NCBI GenBank assembly: GCA_019634165.1
Contig: JAHQVT010000007.1
Span: 186,001-250,000 of the forward strand
Direction: 5' to 3'
DNA: 64,000 nucleotides
Source: Rhodospirillales bacterium
Lineage (GTDB): Bacteria > Pseudomonadota > Alphaproteobacteria > Rhodospirillales > Thalassospiraceae
Shown here: piece by piece, positions 54,167 to 62,760 of the stretch
Numbering within the stretch: the first letter of the stretch is position 1
Layout: each line of letters starts with the position of its first letter
Notes under the pieces: generated by a model
Database searches by the model: none
Seen by the model: only the letters and a program-made list of their open reading frames with translations
Told to the model about the DNA's origin: nothing
Made by a program: the position numbers and the translations under genes

Positions 54167-54808
54167 TTGTCAGACACTAAAAAGATTGATCCCAGAACGC
54201 TCAAACGCCGTGAAGCCATGGTCGAGGCGGCGCGTGAGCTGTTTTGCCAACACGGCCTTGCGGGAACGACACTGGAAATGATCACGGCCGAGGCTGGCGG
54301 ATCACGCCGCACAATCTACGAGCTGTTTGGCAATAAGGATGGTGTGTTTGAAGCGGTGATTCGCGATTGCACCGGGCGCGTGACATCTGTCATGGCTGAT
54401 CTCGAACTGTCGCAAATGCCGCTGCGCGACGCCTTGATCCAGTTTGGTGAAACGCTGATGACGCTTTTGACCTCGCCGGAAACCATTCGCTATATGCGAC
54501 TGTATCTGTCCGAAGTTCCGCGTTTTCCGCAATTGGGCAAAGTGTTTTATGAAAGTGGTCTGATGACGGGTCGGCGTATGATCACGTCATTTTTTGAACG
54601 CCAGATGGCCGAAGGAAATTTCCCCAAAGGGGATGCAAAACAAGCTGCGGTATTTTTCACAAGCCTGATCAAGGCTGATTACGATTTTCGTCAAATGACC
54701 TATGTTGGCTGGGAACCCCATGCCAAGGATCTGCACAGCCATGTGATTGCCGCGGTGGATATGTTCCTGCGTGGCTATGGGATTGATCCGAAAACAGCTT
54801 CAAAATAG
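54167..54808 (+). CDS. TetR-family repressor of the efflux genes
   Basis: The N-terminal 50 residues carry the TetR helix-turn-helix: RREAMVEAARELFCQHGLAGTTLEMITAEAGGSRRTIYELFGNKDGVFEAV. The larger C-terminal helical part includes the AefR-like domain phrase RYMRLYLSEVPRFPQLG. It is expected to repress the divergent efflux pair. The start is TTG at 54167 (MSDTKK); no better start lies close by. The two 16-base palindromes (54090-54135) are its likely binding sites. Confidence 0.87.
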   Translation: MSDTKKIDPRTLKRREAMVEAARELFCQHGLAGTTLEMITAEAGGSRRTIYELFGNKDGVFEAVIRDCTGRVTSVMADLELSQMPLRDALIQFGETLMTLLTSPETIRYMRLYLSEVPRFPQLGKVFYESGLMTGRRMITSFFERQMAEGNFPKGDAKQAAVFFTSLIKADYDFRQMTYVGWEPHAKDLHSHVIAAVDMFLRGYGIDPKTASK

Positions 54809-54890
54809 GCCGGCATCCGAACCTGCCGTCTTGTCCTTCACACCAAACATGGTCCCCCGACCCCGTTTTGATGTGATTTTGGATCGTGTT

Positions 54891-55061
54891 TTAGAACAAG
54901 GTTAGTAATCGATAGGCAATCGGCCCCATCATGGTGATGACGCCAACCCACATCATGGCCACACCCCAGTTACGGTCACGGTTGCTAAACCCAAATCCCA
55001 AAAGACAAAATCCGATCACGCATAGCGCAAGGATCACATTGTTTTCGGTCGTCATATTCAT
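54891..55061 (-). CDS. Small double-spanning membrane protein
   Basis: The start at 55061 follows AAAGGGGA and gives 56 residues with two hydrophobic segments (about 9-24 and 31-47), separated by a short basic turn (SNRDRN). An upstream in-frame start at 55175 lacks a ribosome site. Small proteins of this shape are frequent in the group without a known role. Confidence 0.6.
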   Translation of the reverse strand: MNMTTENNVILALCVIGFCLLGFGFSNRDRNWGVAMMWVGVITMMGPIAYRLLTLF

Positions 55062-55481
55062 GACAGTCCCCTTTATAAAGAACGAACGCCACTCGGAGTC
55101 TTCGTCTGTTTCGTTCAACATCATCGTTTTAGAACCAGTCTTAGTACCATTTCTTTGATCCGAGTCACATCGCATCGTAATTTTGACTGAACTATAACTT
55201 ATGTCTAATTTTTCGATGTTCCGGCGTAAATCACGGGCAGAATTGCCCTTTTTTCGATAAAAAATCAGGACGAAGCCCCTATCAAACGCTACAGAAACCT
55301 ATGATTTGATCGATGAGGGTAATGATGTTGCGTCGCCCTCTTTGATTTTCTGATGGCTTCCTGTATGTTGCGGGCTCCCGACGCGGCCAGGGCGCTCCCT
55401 CGCGCGCCGGAAGACAGAGATTTAACCATCTTGAATGGCAGCCGCGCTGTATCCCGGCAGCGGCCAGCAAGGGAGTATTCT
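55062..55481. other. Intergenic region upstream of icd
   Basis: About 420 bases without a supported gene. AT-rich stretches at 55190-55270 and 55300-55330 probably contain the icd promoter and that of the small membrane protein. The GC-rich bases at 55376-55480 include the icd ribosome site GGGAG just before 55482. Confidence 0.45.
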
Positions 55482-56696
55482 ATGAGCAAGATTCAAGTTA
55501 AGAATCCCATCGTCGAGCTTGACGGCGATGAAATGACCCGGATCATCTGGGACTTCATTAAAAACAAACTGATCCTGCCTTACCTCGACGTTGACCTGAA
55601 ATATTACGATCTTTCGGTTCAGAAACGTGACGAGACCGACGATCAGATCACCATTGACGCGGCAAACGCGATCAAGGAACACCGCGTTGGTGTTAAATGT
55701 GCGACCATCACCCCGGACGAAGACCGTGTAACGGAATTCGGCCTGAAAAAAATGTGGAAGTCGCCGAACGGCACCATCCGTAACATCATCGGCGGTACTG
55801 TTTTCCGTCAGCCGATCATTTGTTCGAACGTTCCGCGCCTGGTTCCGGGTTGGACCCAGCCGATCGTTATTGGCCGTCACGCATTTGGTGACCAGTACCG
55901 TGCGACCGACTTCAAAGTGCCGGGCGCAGGTAAACTGACCATTAAATTCCAGCCGGCAGACGGTGGCGACGTTATCGAACATGAAGTCTTCGACTTCCCG
56001 TCATCGGGTGTTGCCATGTCGATGTACAACCTTGATGACAGCATCAAAGGTTTCGCACGCGCTTGCATGAACTATGGTCTTAACTTGGGCTGGCCGGTTT
56101 ACCTGTCGACCAAAAACACCATCATGAAAGCCTATGACGGTCGCTTCAAAGACCTGTTCGAAGAAGTCTTCCAGGAAGAATTCGCCGACAAGTTCAAAGC
56201 AGCGGGCATCACCTATGAACACCGCCTGATCGATGACATGGTTGCTTGTGCCATGAAATGGAACGGTGGTTTTGTTTGGGCTTGTAAGAACTATGATGGT
56301 GACGTTCAGTCTGACACCGTTGCACAGGGCTTTGGCTCGCTTGGTCTGATGACCTCGGTTCTGATGACCCCGGATGGGCAGACCGTCGAAGCAGAAGCAG
56401 CACACGGTACGGTTACCCGTCACTATCGTCAGCACCAGCAGGGCAAAGAAACCTCGACCAACCCGATTGCGTCGATCTTTGCTTGGTCGCAGGGCCTGAA
56501 ATACCGTGGTGAATTCGATGGCACCCCGGAAGTCGTCAAATTTGCTGAAACCCTTGAAAAAGTTTGCGTCGACACCGTCGAAGCCGGCTTCATGACCAAG
56601 GATTTGGCATTGCTGATCGGCCCGAACCAGAAATGGCTGACCACGACCCAGTTCCTCGACAAACTGGACGAAGGTCTGAAAGCTGCAATGGCCTGA
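55482..56696 (+). CDS. icd: NADP-dependent isocitrate dehydrogenase
   Basis: This enzyme of the citric acid cycle is 404 residues long and of the eukaryote-like (IDH type II) form common in alphaproteobacteria. The N-terminal [20 protein letters not shown], the substrate loop [20 protein letters not shown] and the metal-binding [14 protein letters not shown] are visible. The start follows GGGAG at 55482. The final 25 codons are repeated at 61659-61735, so this gene carries the left copy of a direct repeat bordering an apparent integrated element. It ends at a strong terminator. Confidence 0.96.
   Translation: MSKIQVKNPIVELDGDEMTRIIWDFIKNKLILPYLDVDLKYYDLSVQKRDETDDQITIDAANAIKEHRVGVKCATITPDEDRVTEFGLKKMWKSPNGTIRNIIGGTVFRQPIICSNVPRLVPGWTQPIVIGRHAFGDQYRATDFKVPGAGKLTIKFQPADGGDVIEHEVFDFPSSGVAMSMYNLDDSIKGFARACMNYGLNLGWPVYLSTKNTIMKAYDGRFKDLFEEVFQEEFADKFKAAGITYEHRLIDDMVACAMKWNGGFVWACKNYDGDVQSDTVAQGFGSLGLMTSVLMTPDGQTVEAEAAHGTVTRHYRQHQQGKETSTNPIASIFAWSQGLKYRGEFDGTPEVVKFAETLEKVCVDTVEAGFMTKDLALLIGPNQKWLTTTQFLDKLDEGLKAAMA
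56620..56696. repeat. Left copy of the icd 3'-end direct repeat (attL-like)
   Basis: The last 76 bases of icd, from GCCCGAACCAG through the stop, match 61659-61735 with only two base differences (CTC versus TTG, both Leu). Similarity continues weakly past the stop into the terminator (56731-56767 versus 61774-61806). This is the copy still joined to the icd body. Confidence 0.85.
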
Positions 56697-56730
56697 TCAA
56701 TCTGATCAGACCGGCAGTTTGCCAAACAAA

Positions 56731-56767
56731 AAAAAGGCCCCCGCTGTTCGTTCAGCGGGGGCTTTTG
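56731..56767 (+). terminator. Rho-independent terminator after icd
   Basis: GCCCCCGCTG pairs with CAGCGGGGGC (56737-56746 with 56753-56762) around TTCGTT, followed by TTTTGTTT. It is preceded by an A run, so it also works for the convergent gene. Confidence 0.92.
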
Positions 56768-56809
56768 TTTCAGGCACCCAACCTGCCCAACTTTATAAGA
56801 CAGAAGTCG

Positions 56810-58801
56810 CTAGACAACGTTTTTCTCCCACCAGCCTGCGACATCCACTTCGGCGTCGCTGCCATCAATTTCAAGATAGGTCTCGTTTCTGCCAACTTTC
56901 CCAGATGTACCGACTTTGACTTTATGTCCATCAAAGTCGGTGAAACTCATCGTCACCGGTTCGATATAGTTGTTCATCTGCTCTTGCAGGATGCCAACCG
57001 CGACCCGCTCGCCCAGTCGCAGGCTTTCGTAATAGTCCGTATAGTAATGGACACCTGCCATATTTCGACCAATGGAGATATTGGCCGCAAGTTTATCAAG
57101 CTCTCCTTGCAGGGTCAGATCGGCAAGCGCTGCTCCACAAGCATCGGCAAACCCACCGCTACTCGATACTGTCTGGGCGGCCATATCCGCACCGAACACC
57201 ATATCCATGGTTAATGGCTTGCCATCCCTTGTCATAGCAAAGAAAGCCTTCAGGATCGTGACACATGCCCCGGCAACCGTTGCATGCCCTGCCCCATAGG
57301 CCGCGTGCATCGGCGAACCTTCGGGAAAGGCCATCGGCAGAAGGTAATTGCAGTCCAACTGGTTGTTGGAGGGCCACACCAATGGATGGGCCATTGCAAA
57401 ACCACGATGTTGGGCAAACTGGGTCTGACCCCGATTATGGGCATCAATTTGGCCCAGCAAGCCGATCCCCCGATGATCAAGCTCCGCAACCATTTTTTCG
57501 ACATCGCCCTTGGCACTGCCGAGTTTCGCCCCTTGGCTATTGGCAGCCAGCGTCATCATGGCCGCGATTACTTCGGGGCGCGCACGACGGTGGACCTGGA
57601 ATTTCTGACGCCGAACTGCCTTAAGAGCGCGTGAAGCGACCTCTGTCAGCAAGCTCAGGATATGTGGTCCGCCAAATGATGCAAAAGCCCCGCGCGTCCG
57701 GTGCCCATTGTTGGGGAAACCGGCATCAAACGGCACCTTATTTTCCAACATGATCAAGCAGGCATTGAAATAGGCCTGATAAAGCTGATCAAAATGTACA
57801 TAAGTCGCCAGATCACGTGGGTTCTTCATCAAACGTTCGCTGGATTCAAATTGTTGCAAGAAACCAACATCCGCGCCATTTTGCACATCAAGCCATTCGG
57901 CCCAATTGGCCATATAGTCGATATCCTTGGCTTGCGGTAAAATGCGCTGATTGATCGTCTGCGCACCGAACTGGATTTGTCCGTCATACGGGGCAGTAGG
58001 ACGGGTCTGGCCTTTACCTTTGGTCCCCCACAACAAAAACTGTGATAGATATGGCCCAACTTTCGAACCAGGTGTCGAACCACGGAACAAAACGTCGCTG
58101 CTAAGTGCAGTTTTACCGTCGGCAAAACGTGCATTCCTGCGTCTTTGTTCCTGCGCATTCGCCGGAGTGCCAGTTCCAGCAAACCACGGCAGCTTTCCTA
58201 GCATATCGCAATAGGTTCTTGCGTTGCCTTGACCATTTTCAAAAGCGTTGAAGTCGCTGTCACGCATCAATGCCATGACATATACTTCGGCCATTTCAGC
58301 AATCAGTTCATCTGAACCAAGCTTGGGTGCTGGCGGCATGGCCACGCGATCGGCATCCGGCCCCTCAAGGCTGTAATAATGCCCGGCCAATGGGCTTTCC
58401 CATTTCCTGACAATGAACGGAGCGCCACCATTATGCTGGCGGAAAAAGTTGGTGACATTTCCACCACCTTCCGAATAGCCCGTTGGTCGGTATTTTCCAG
58501 CTTCGTTTACCGGCCCCAAAGGCACTTCGAAGTCGGCTTTAGCATCTGTCAGCGCGTCCCGATACAAATCATAGGCGGACGTATCGACAATGCCATAGGG
58601 ATCATGGGGTAAGCCCTTGCTATAGCTTGACGGGAGCTTGTCATAAATCTGTTCTTCAAGATTGGACGGAACCTGCCGGATTGGACGGGTCTTCACATCA
58701 TTGGCCAACTTGGTCGCTGCATCGCGGCGATCCTTGGCAATTTTTGCACGTGCTGCGCCTTCGGGACTGGGCCGATATAGAGTTTGGTCGGGCGGTGCCA
58801 T
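56810..58801 (-). CDS. Vanadium-dependent haloperoxidase
   Basis: VHPO oxidises halides with hydrogen peroxide using vanadate. The vanadate-binding residues are all visible: K400 and R408 in the RRQKFQVHRRARPE segment, H506 in YGAGHATVAGA, and R579 and H585 in IGRNMAGVHYYTDYYES, with PEGSPMH just before (H499). The residue normally Ser in PSGH is Ala here (A504). At 663 residues it is of the bacterial bromo/chloroperoxidase group. No signal peptide is seen. It converges with icd and lies inside the segment bounded by the icd 3'-end repeats. Confidence 0.9.
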   Translation of the reverse strand: MAPPDQTLYRPSPEGAARAKIAKDRRDAATKLANDVKTRPIRQVPSNLEEQIYDKLPSSYSKGLPHDPYGIVDTSAYDLYRDALTDAKADFEVPLGPVNEAGKYRPTGYSEGGGNVTNFFRQHNGGAPFIVRKWESPLAGHYYSLEGPDADRVAMPPAPKLGSDELIAEMAEVYVMALMRDSDFNAFENGQGNARTYCDMLGKLPWFAGTGTPANAQEQRRRNARFADGKTALSSDVLFRGSTPGSKVGPYLSQFLLWGTKGKGQTRPTAPYDGQIQFGAQTINQRILPQAKDIDYMANWAEWLDVQNGADVGFLQQFESSERLMKNPRDLATYVHFDQLYQAYFNACLIMLENKVPFDAGFPNNGHRTRGAFASFGGPHILSLLTEVASRALKAVRRQKFQVHRRARPEVIAAMMTLAANSQGAKLGSAKGDVEKMVAELDHRGIGLLGQIDAHNRGQTQFAQHRGFAMAHPLVWPSNNQLDCNYLLPMAFPEGSPMHAAYGAGHATVAGACVTILKAFFAMTRDGKPLTMDMVFGADMAAQTVSSSGGFADACGAALADLTLQGELDKLAANISIGRNMAGVHYYTDYYESLRLGERVAVGILQEQMNNYIEPVTMSFTDFDGHKVKVGTSGKVGRNETYLEIDGSDAEVDVAGWWEKNVV

Positions 58802-59295
58802 TCATTCCTCCTGTAACGGGGCATGTCACGGGGCAAGAAACGGTGACGTCACGAGAGGATTTCGAAAAGTGAGCCTTTCATCGCGCAATTCAACTCAGAA
58901 AAGCAGAATGCTACAGGCAAATTCACTATTGCGTTTTGACAGCGTAAGAATCCCCTTACCTTTTGGTTGAATTATTAAGACCAATATTCTACCAAAATTC
59001 AAGTTAAGGAATTCGATTAAAACGACTAAAAGTATAAGTAATTGAAAAACATCAAAACAATTTCTGCCGTTGGCACCGAGAGAAGAGGGATATACAAAAC
59101 CAATTCCACAGGATCTCAAAAAAACTACGGAAAAGTAACTTTGTTGTCACAGATAACGGCCATCTCAACCGCGTAACACAAGCCCCCAAATAATCGTGGG
59201 TCTTTGCTCCTGATCAATCTGTCTTGCTAAGTTTCCAGAGAGAAAAGTCTCTCTGTATAAGCAAGGCACCCAATGTGTTTCGGTGCCATACAGAC
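58802..59295. other. AT-rich intergenic region in the island
   Basis: Nearly 500 bases between the haloperoxidase and the pirin remnant, both on the minus strand. I see no gene. It has a nested hairpin near 59223-59265 (outer CTTGCT/AGCAAG, inner CAGAGAGA/TCTCTCTG), possibly marking the end of the pirin transcript, and presumably the haloperoxidase promoter nearer 58950. Confidence 0.5.
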
Positions 59296-59955
59296 TCAGG
59301 ACGCAGCCTTGCGGACAAAATTGCCACGCTGGTAATCGTCAAACGCCTGCATCAATTCCTGTTTGCTGCTCATGACACACGGTCCATAACGCACCACCTC
59401 TTCATGGATCGGGCGTGCGGCAATCACCAGCATGCGTCCACCCTCAGCGCCCCCTTTCAGGGTAACACCATCGCCGTCTTTCAAAATCGCCAGATGATGG
59501 GTCGGGACATCTTTGCCGCCAACAACCGCATCGCCGATAAAGACATAAACCACCGCCGTGTGCCCTTCTGGCAGCGGAACAGTCAGCTCCGCCCCGGCAT
59601 CAAGTTTGGCATCGACAAAGACCGGATCAGTTGAAATGCCGTTGATCGGTCCGATCGCGCCATGCATTGACCCGGCCAGAAGACGCACTTGTGCGCCATC
59701 AACCGGTGACACTTCCGGCAACTCATCAGGCTCCATATTCTGATAGCGCGGATCAATCATCTTGTCCTTGGCTGGCAGATTGATCCACAGCTGGAAGCCC
59801 TGCAAATGACCGTTTTCCTGTTCTGGCGTTTCGGAATGCACAATGCCGCTTCCGGCCGTCATCCACTGTCCGCCGCCCGAACGCAAAACGCCCTCATTGC
59901 CCATGCTGTCCTGATGGCGCATCGCCCCTTCAACCATATAGGTCACGGTTTCAAA
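59296..59955 (-). pseudogene. Pirin-family gene, 5'-truncated
   Basis: The frame encodes the last ~220 residues of a pirin closely matching the intact pirin at 62761-63624, from ETVTYMVEG onward. Upstream of this point, where the intact copy has the metal-binding HPHRGFE phrase and about 65 more residues, the frame continues into unrelated sequence. Homology ends within GGTTTCAAA (59947-59955). Residues for one cupin metal site are thus lost. The remaining part keeps the HSETP segment. The gene has no proper start and is presumed nonfunctional; it belongs to the element bounded by the icd repeats. Confidence 0.85.
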
Positions 59956-59979
59956 AACATTCGAAGATATTCTGGATAA

Positions 59980-60528
59980 CAAGCCATACCGTCGCGTATC
60001 AGGACCTATACAGACGATGGCAAGACATCTGTCACACCACCGCGTGCGGCAAATGGCAACAATGCTATCTGGACCGGCATCGGGGCGGTCGCCGCCATTC
60101 TGATCGCCTTTTTCGGCGGCAATTGGTTTAGTAAGAATATGACGTCACCCGACGTCTCAAGCGCATCTGATGGCAATGCCCAACTTGTGACCTATTCACC
60201 GGTCAACAATCCGATGCTTGATCAAGAAATCAGCCTGACACTGGAAAAGACGCTGAGTGGTGCAATCCGCCATGTCGCCCTTGATCAAGGGGATACTGGT
60301 AGTGCGGAAACATTGATCGAACCATTGCGCACCTTCCGCCAGTCCGGGCGTTTTTGCCGTGAATATCAAGTGACCTTCCCGACCAAGATCTTTGCCAATG
60401 GCACTGACAGTTTTTACGGCCGCGCGTGCCGCACTGGCGATGGTCAATGGGAAACCGTTTATCGCTTGATCCCGGGCGCTGACCTGCCCGAGATCGACGA
60501 TCCCATGGCACCGAAACAGAAACTCTAA
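59980..60528 (+). pseudogene. Membrane protein with surface-antigen-like C terminus, 5'-truncated
   Basis: The frame opens just after an in-frame TAA (59977-59979) and has no ATG, GTG or TTG before 60139, although the coding-like sequence starts earlier. It encodes a membrane segment (AIWTGIGAVAAILIAFFGG) followed by a soluble domain ending GRFCREYQV, then FYGRACRTGDGQWE. This CREY...ACR.DGxW order is that of surface antigen (RT0821/17 kDa-like) C-terminal domains. The N-terminal part has been removed by the deletion that also cut the pirin. A start at 60139 would leave 129 residues without the membrane segment. Confidence 0.7.
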
Positions 60529-60530
60529 AC

Positions 60531-60575
60531 ACACTCAGGCAGTAATCGGGTATCCACCGGTTGCTGCCTGAGTGT
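60531..60575. repeat. 12-bp inverted repeat after the truncated membrane gene
   Basis: ACACTCAGGCAG (60531-60542) pairs perfectly with CTGCCTGAGTGT (60564-60575) around a 21-base loop that itself can fold. No T run follows. It is probably a transcript end structure. Confidence 0.5.
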
Positions 60576-60711
60576 GAATTGACGACCAAGATGAGAAGAC
60601 CCAAATAAAAAGAATGAGCAGGATCGAACCAATGCCCCCCACAGTCTTACGCGCCCGGTAACGGCGCTTTTTTGCGTTTTTGCCTTTGCCGCACTTGGCA
60701 GTTGTCAAACG

Positions 60712-61617
60712 ATGGATAAATTTTCCCAATCCTGGAATGATCTCAATGACGGGCTTGCTACCTACGCAAAAGAAACGCTAAATTCTGGCCCGGAACTTGG
60801 CCCTGCATCCTTGCCCAGCTTTGGTGTTGGCGACGCATTTGTGTTTGACAGTGGCCGGACCATCTACGTTAGCAGCCTGAATGGCGATCGCGTTGAATGG
60901 AATGGTGGCGGAGATTACCGGTTTGAAACCACGGCGGATTTCACCGGTCCCAATCTTGATTGGTCCTATACAGACCAGGAAGACTGCAAAAGGACCGGCA
61001 GTGCGACGATCAAGGAAGGCTCAGAAAGCATCTGGCCACTTTCGGTTGCGAAGTTTGTCCGGGTGTCGACGAAATCGGAAAATATTGATCCCGATACCGG
61101 CGACACCAACAGTTTCGACCAATGGCTGACCTGCAAAGTTCCGACCACCGAAACGGTCGAAGTTCCAGCCGGCACCTTTGACAGTTTCGTTATTGAATGT
61201 ACGCGCTATTACAACCAATGGTCGATGCAAACAACCAAATGGTGGTACGCGCCCGAAATCGGCTTTTACGTAAAGCGGTATCGCAAATGGAATTCAAATG
61301 AGGAAGATGAAGAAAACCTTCTGACCTACGGTCTAGCACCGGCCAAACTCGCACAAAAACAGCGCGAACTTGTCTTTGAAACCGTTCAAATCGCACTCGA
61401 AAAGATCAATTTTGGTGATACCAAACGCGCAACGCAGTCTTCACTGACGATCGCAATCACGCCTCTTAAGACTGTGCCGACGGACAAGGGCGTTTGGTGT
61501 CGTACTTACCGCCAACAACTCAGCGCGCGTAACCGAACCAGCGAACAGATCAAAACCGCCTGTCGCACCGATGACGGGTGGGTTATTGAAGACGAGGTTG
61601 CCGACAAGGCGAGTTAA
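60712..61617 (+). CDS. Surface lipoprotein-like protein with disrupted signal peptide
   Basis: The 301 residues from 60712 are soluble, with a beta-rich central domain and a C-terminal segment KGVWCRTYRQ...KTACRTDDGW. That segment repeats the surface-antigen-like wording of the preceding pseudogene. In the same frame upstream, bases 60670-60711 encode a hydrophobic stretch ending in the lipobox ALGSC, which looks like a lipoprotein signal peptide. That frame has no start: the nearest ATG (MSRIEPMPPTVLRAR) is one frame away and stops. A one-base deletion in a C or T run would explain this. The protein may therefore be unexported or not made. Confidence 0.7.
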   Translation: MDKFSQSWNDLNDGLATYAKETLNSGPELGPASLPSFGVGDAFVFDSGRTIYVSSLNGDRVEWNGGGDYRFETTADFTGPNLDWSYTDQEDCKRTGSATIKEGSESIWPLSVAKFVRVSTKSENIDPDTGDTNSFDQWLTCKVPTTETVEVPAGTFDSFVIECTRYYNQWSMQTTKWWYAPEIGFYVKRYRKWNSNEEDEENLLTYGLAPAKLAQKQRELVFETVQIALEKINFGDTKRATQSSLTIAITPLKTVPTDKGVWCRTYRQQLSARNRTSEQIKTACRTDDGWVIEDEVADKAS

Positions 61618-61658
61618 GCCATCAGTCAGGTCAATGTCGCGTCGACCATGTTGCAACT

Positions 61659-61735
61659 GCCCGAACCAGAAATGGCTGACCACGACCCAGTTCTTGGACA
61701 AACTGGACGAAGGTCTGAAAGCTGCAATGGCCTGA
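61659..61735. repeat. Right copy of the icd 3'-end direct repeat (attR-like)
   Basis: These 76 bases repeat the end of icd. They encode the same peptide ([15 protein letters not shown]... to the stop) with CTC changed to TTG. They lack the upstream icd part: left of 61659 the sequence is unrelated. A diverged copy of the icd terminator follows (61774-61806). It is the displaced copy of the target, as expected after integration into icd. Confidence 0.85.
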
Positions 61736-61773
61736 TTGGTTATCTGATCACGCTGGCAGTTTCGCCAATTAAA

Positions 61774-61814
61774 GAAGCCCTCGCCGATTGCTCGGCGGGG
61801 GCTTCTTCTTTGTA
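61774..61814 (+). terminator. Diverged icd-type terminator at the right end of the island
   Basis: AGCCCTCGCCGA pairs with TCGGCGGGGGCT around TTGC, followed by TCTTCTTTG. It occupies the same position relative to the icd stop as 56731-56767 does after the true icd. Confidence 0.75.
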
Positions 61815-61832
61815 AGGACACTCAAAGCAAGA

Positions 61833-62588
61833 TCAGTATTGGGCGCTTCCAAGAATTCTGGAAAGCTCGCCACTATCGGTCAGCTCTTTTAGGCCCCCAT
61901 TGAAATCAGCGATGATTTTTTCTGCGTTCGGATGCATTTTGCCAACGATGAAATGCAATGGCATATCCGACAATCCTTCAGCGATATGACCAAAATCATC
62001 GACCGAGAAACCTGCGGCCTCTATGGCATGAATAGCTTCGGAAAATGGACAAACCACACTATCGACACGTCCCGCAACCAGAAGCTTAAAACAGGTCTCC
62101 ATATCGGGCGGCGACATTCGGGTTGCCTGTTTCGCCGAAAGCATATGCCTCGTGTTTCCAAGCTCAGCATAGCCCAAAGGCAGACAAAGAGTTTTACCCA
62201 CTAGATCAAGATTATCGTCATAGATTCCCCGTTCTTTGAAGTACCAGCCATAGGCGGTCAAATTCGTGATCGGATCTGAAAACAGGACTGATTTGGCGCG
62301 TTTTCGGGTAAAGGCATAAGGAAACGTGCCGTCAACCTCGCCCTCTACTGTCATCTCAAACCCTTTAAGCCAAGAACGCCAGATAACATCAGTATGATCG
62401 TAACCGGCACGCTCAAAACTTTTGCGCACGATTTCGGTAACAATACCGCCCTGATGAAAACCACGGTCCGCAAAGGGTGGAAATGATTCGCCCGTCACAA
62501 GACGCAGATGATCTGCTTGGGCCGGGGCGGCTCCCACAAAAGCGGAAATCGCCAAAAGCAATCCAAAAATGCACTTTGGCGTTGTCAC
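61833..62588 (-). CDS. Periplasmic solute-binding protein, family 3-like
   Basis: The signal peptide spans the first 25 residues (AAPAQA-DH). The mature part begins LRLVTGESFPPFADRGFHQGGIVTEIV and shows the SBP family-3 pattern YDDNLDLVGKTLCLPLGYAE. It binds an amino-acid-like or other small ligand. Like the protein at 34128-35096 it has no transporter neighbours. It starts from the displaced icd end and converges with it. Confidence 0.82.
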   Translation of the reverse strand: MTTPKCIFGLLLAISAFVGAAPAQADHLRLVTGESFPPFADRGFHQGGIVTEIVRKSFERAGYDHTDVIWRSWLKGFEMTVEGEVDGTFPYAFTRKRAKSVLFSDPITNLTAYGWYFKERGIYDDNLDLVGKTLCLPLGYAELGNTRHMLSAKQATRMSPPDMETCFKLLVAGRVDSVVCPFSEAIHAIEAAGFSVDDFGHIAEGLSDMPLHFIVGKMHPNAEKIIADFNGGLKELTDSGELSRILGSAQY

Positions 62589-62593
62589 AATCT

Positions 62594-62640
62594 GCCTCTC
62601 ACTATCCCTATAAATATAAGATATAGATTTGGTGAGAGGC
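62594..62640. promoter_or_regulatory. Inverted repeat in the leader of the solute-binding protein gene
   Basis: GCCTCTCAC (62594-62602) pairs with GTGAGAGGC (62632-62640) across a 29-base AT-rich spacer (CTATAAATATAAGATATAGA). It begins just upstream of the gene start (minus strand). It could be an operator or an mRNA stem; the AT core resembles a promoter. Confidence 0.4.
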
Positions 62641-62760
62641 CTTCGTTTTCAAGGCAAAAAGGTGACTGGCATCAACTTTTAGATACATACTATAGCATTA
62701 GGTAACCCTATACTAATGAATGAGTTGGAATTCCTCTAAAAACCGACGAGGCGACGGGGA

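Noticed and set aside
61441..61821. Minus-strand frame across the displaced icd end
   Set aside because: Its resemblance to the frame at 56429-56725 only reflects the icd repeat read backwards; it is not a protein gene.
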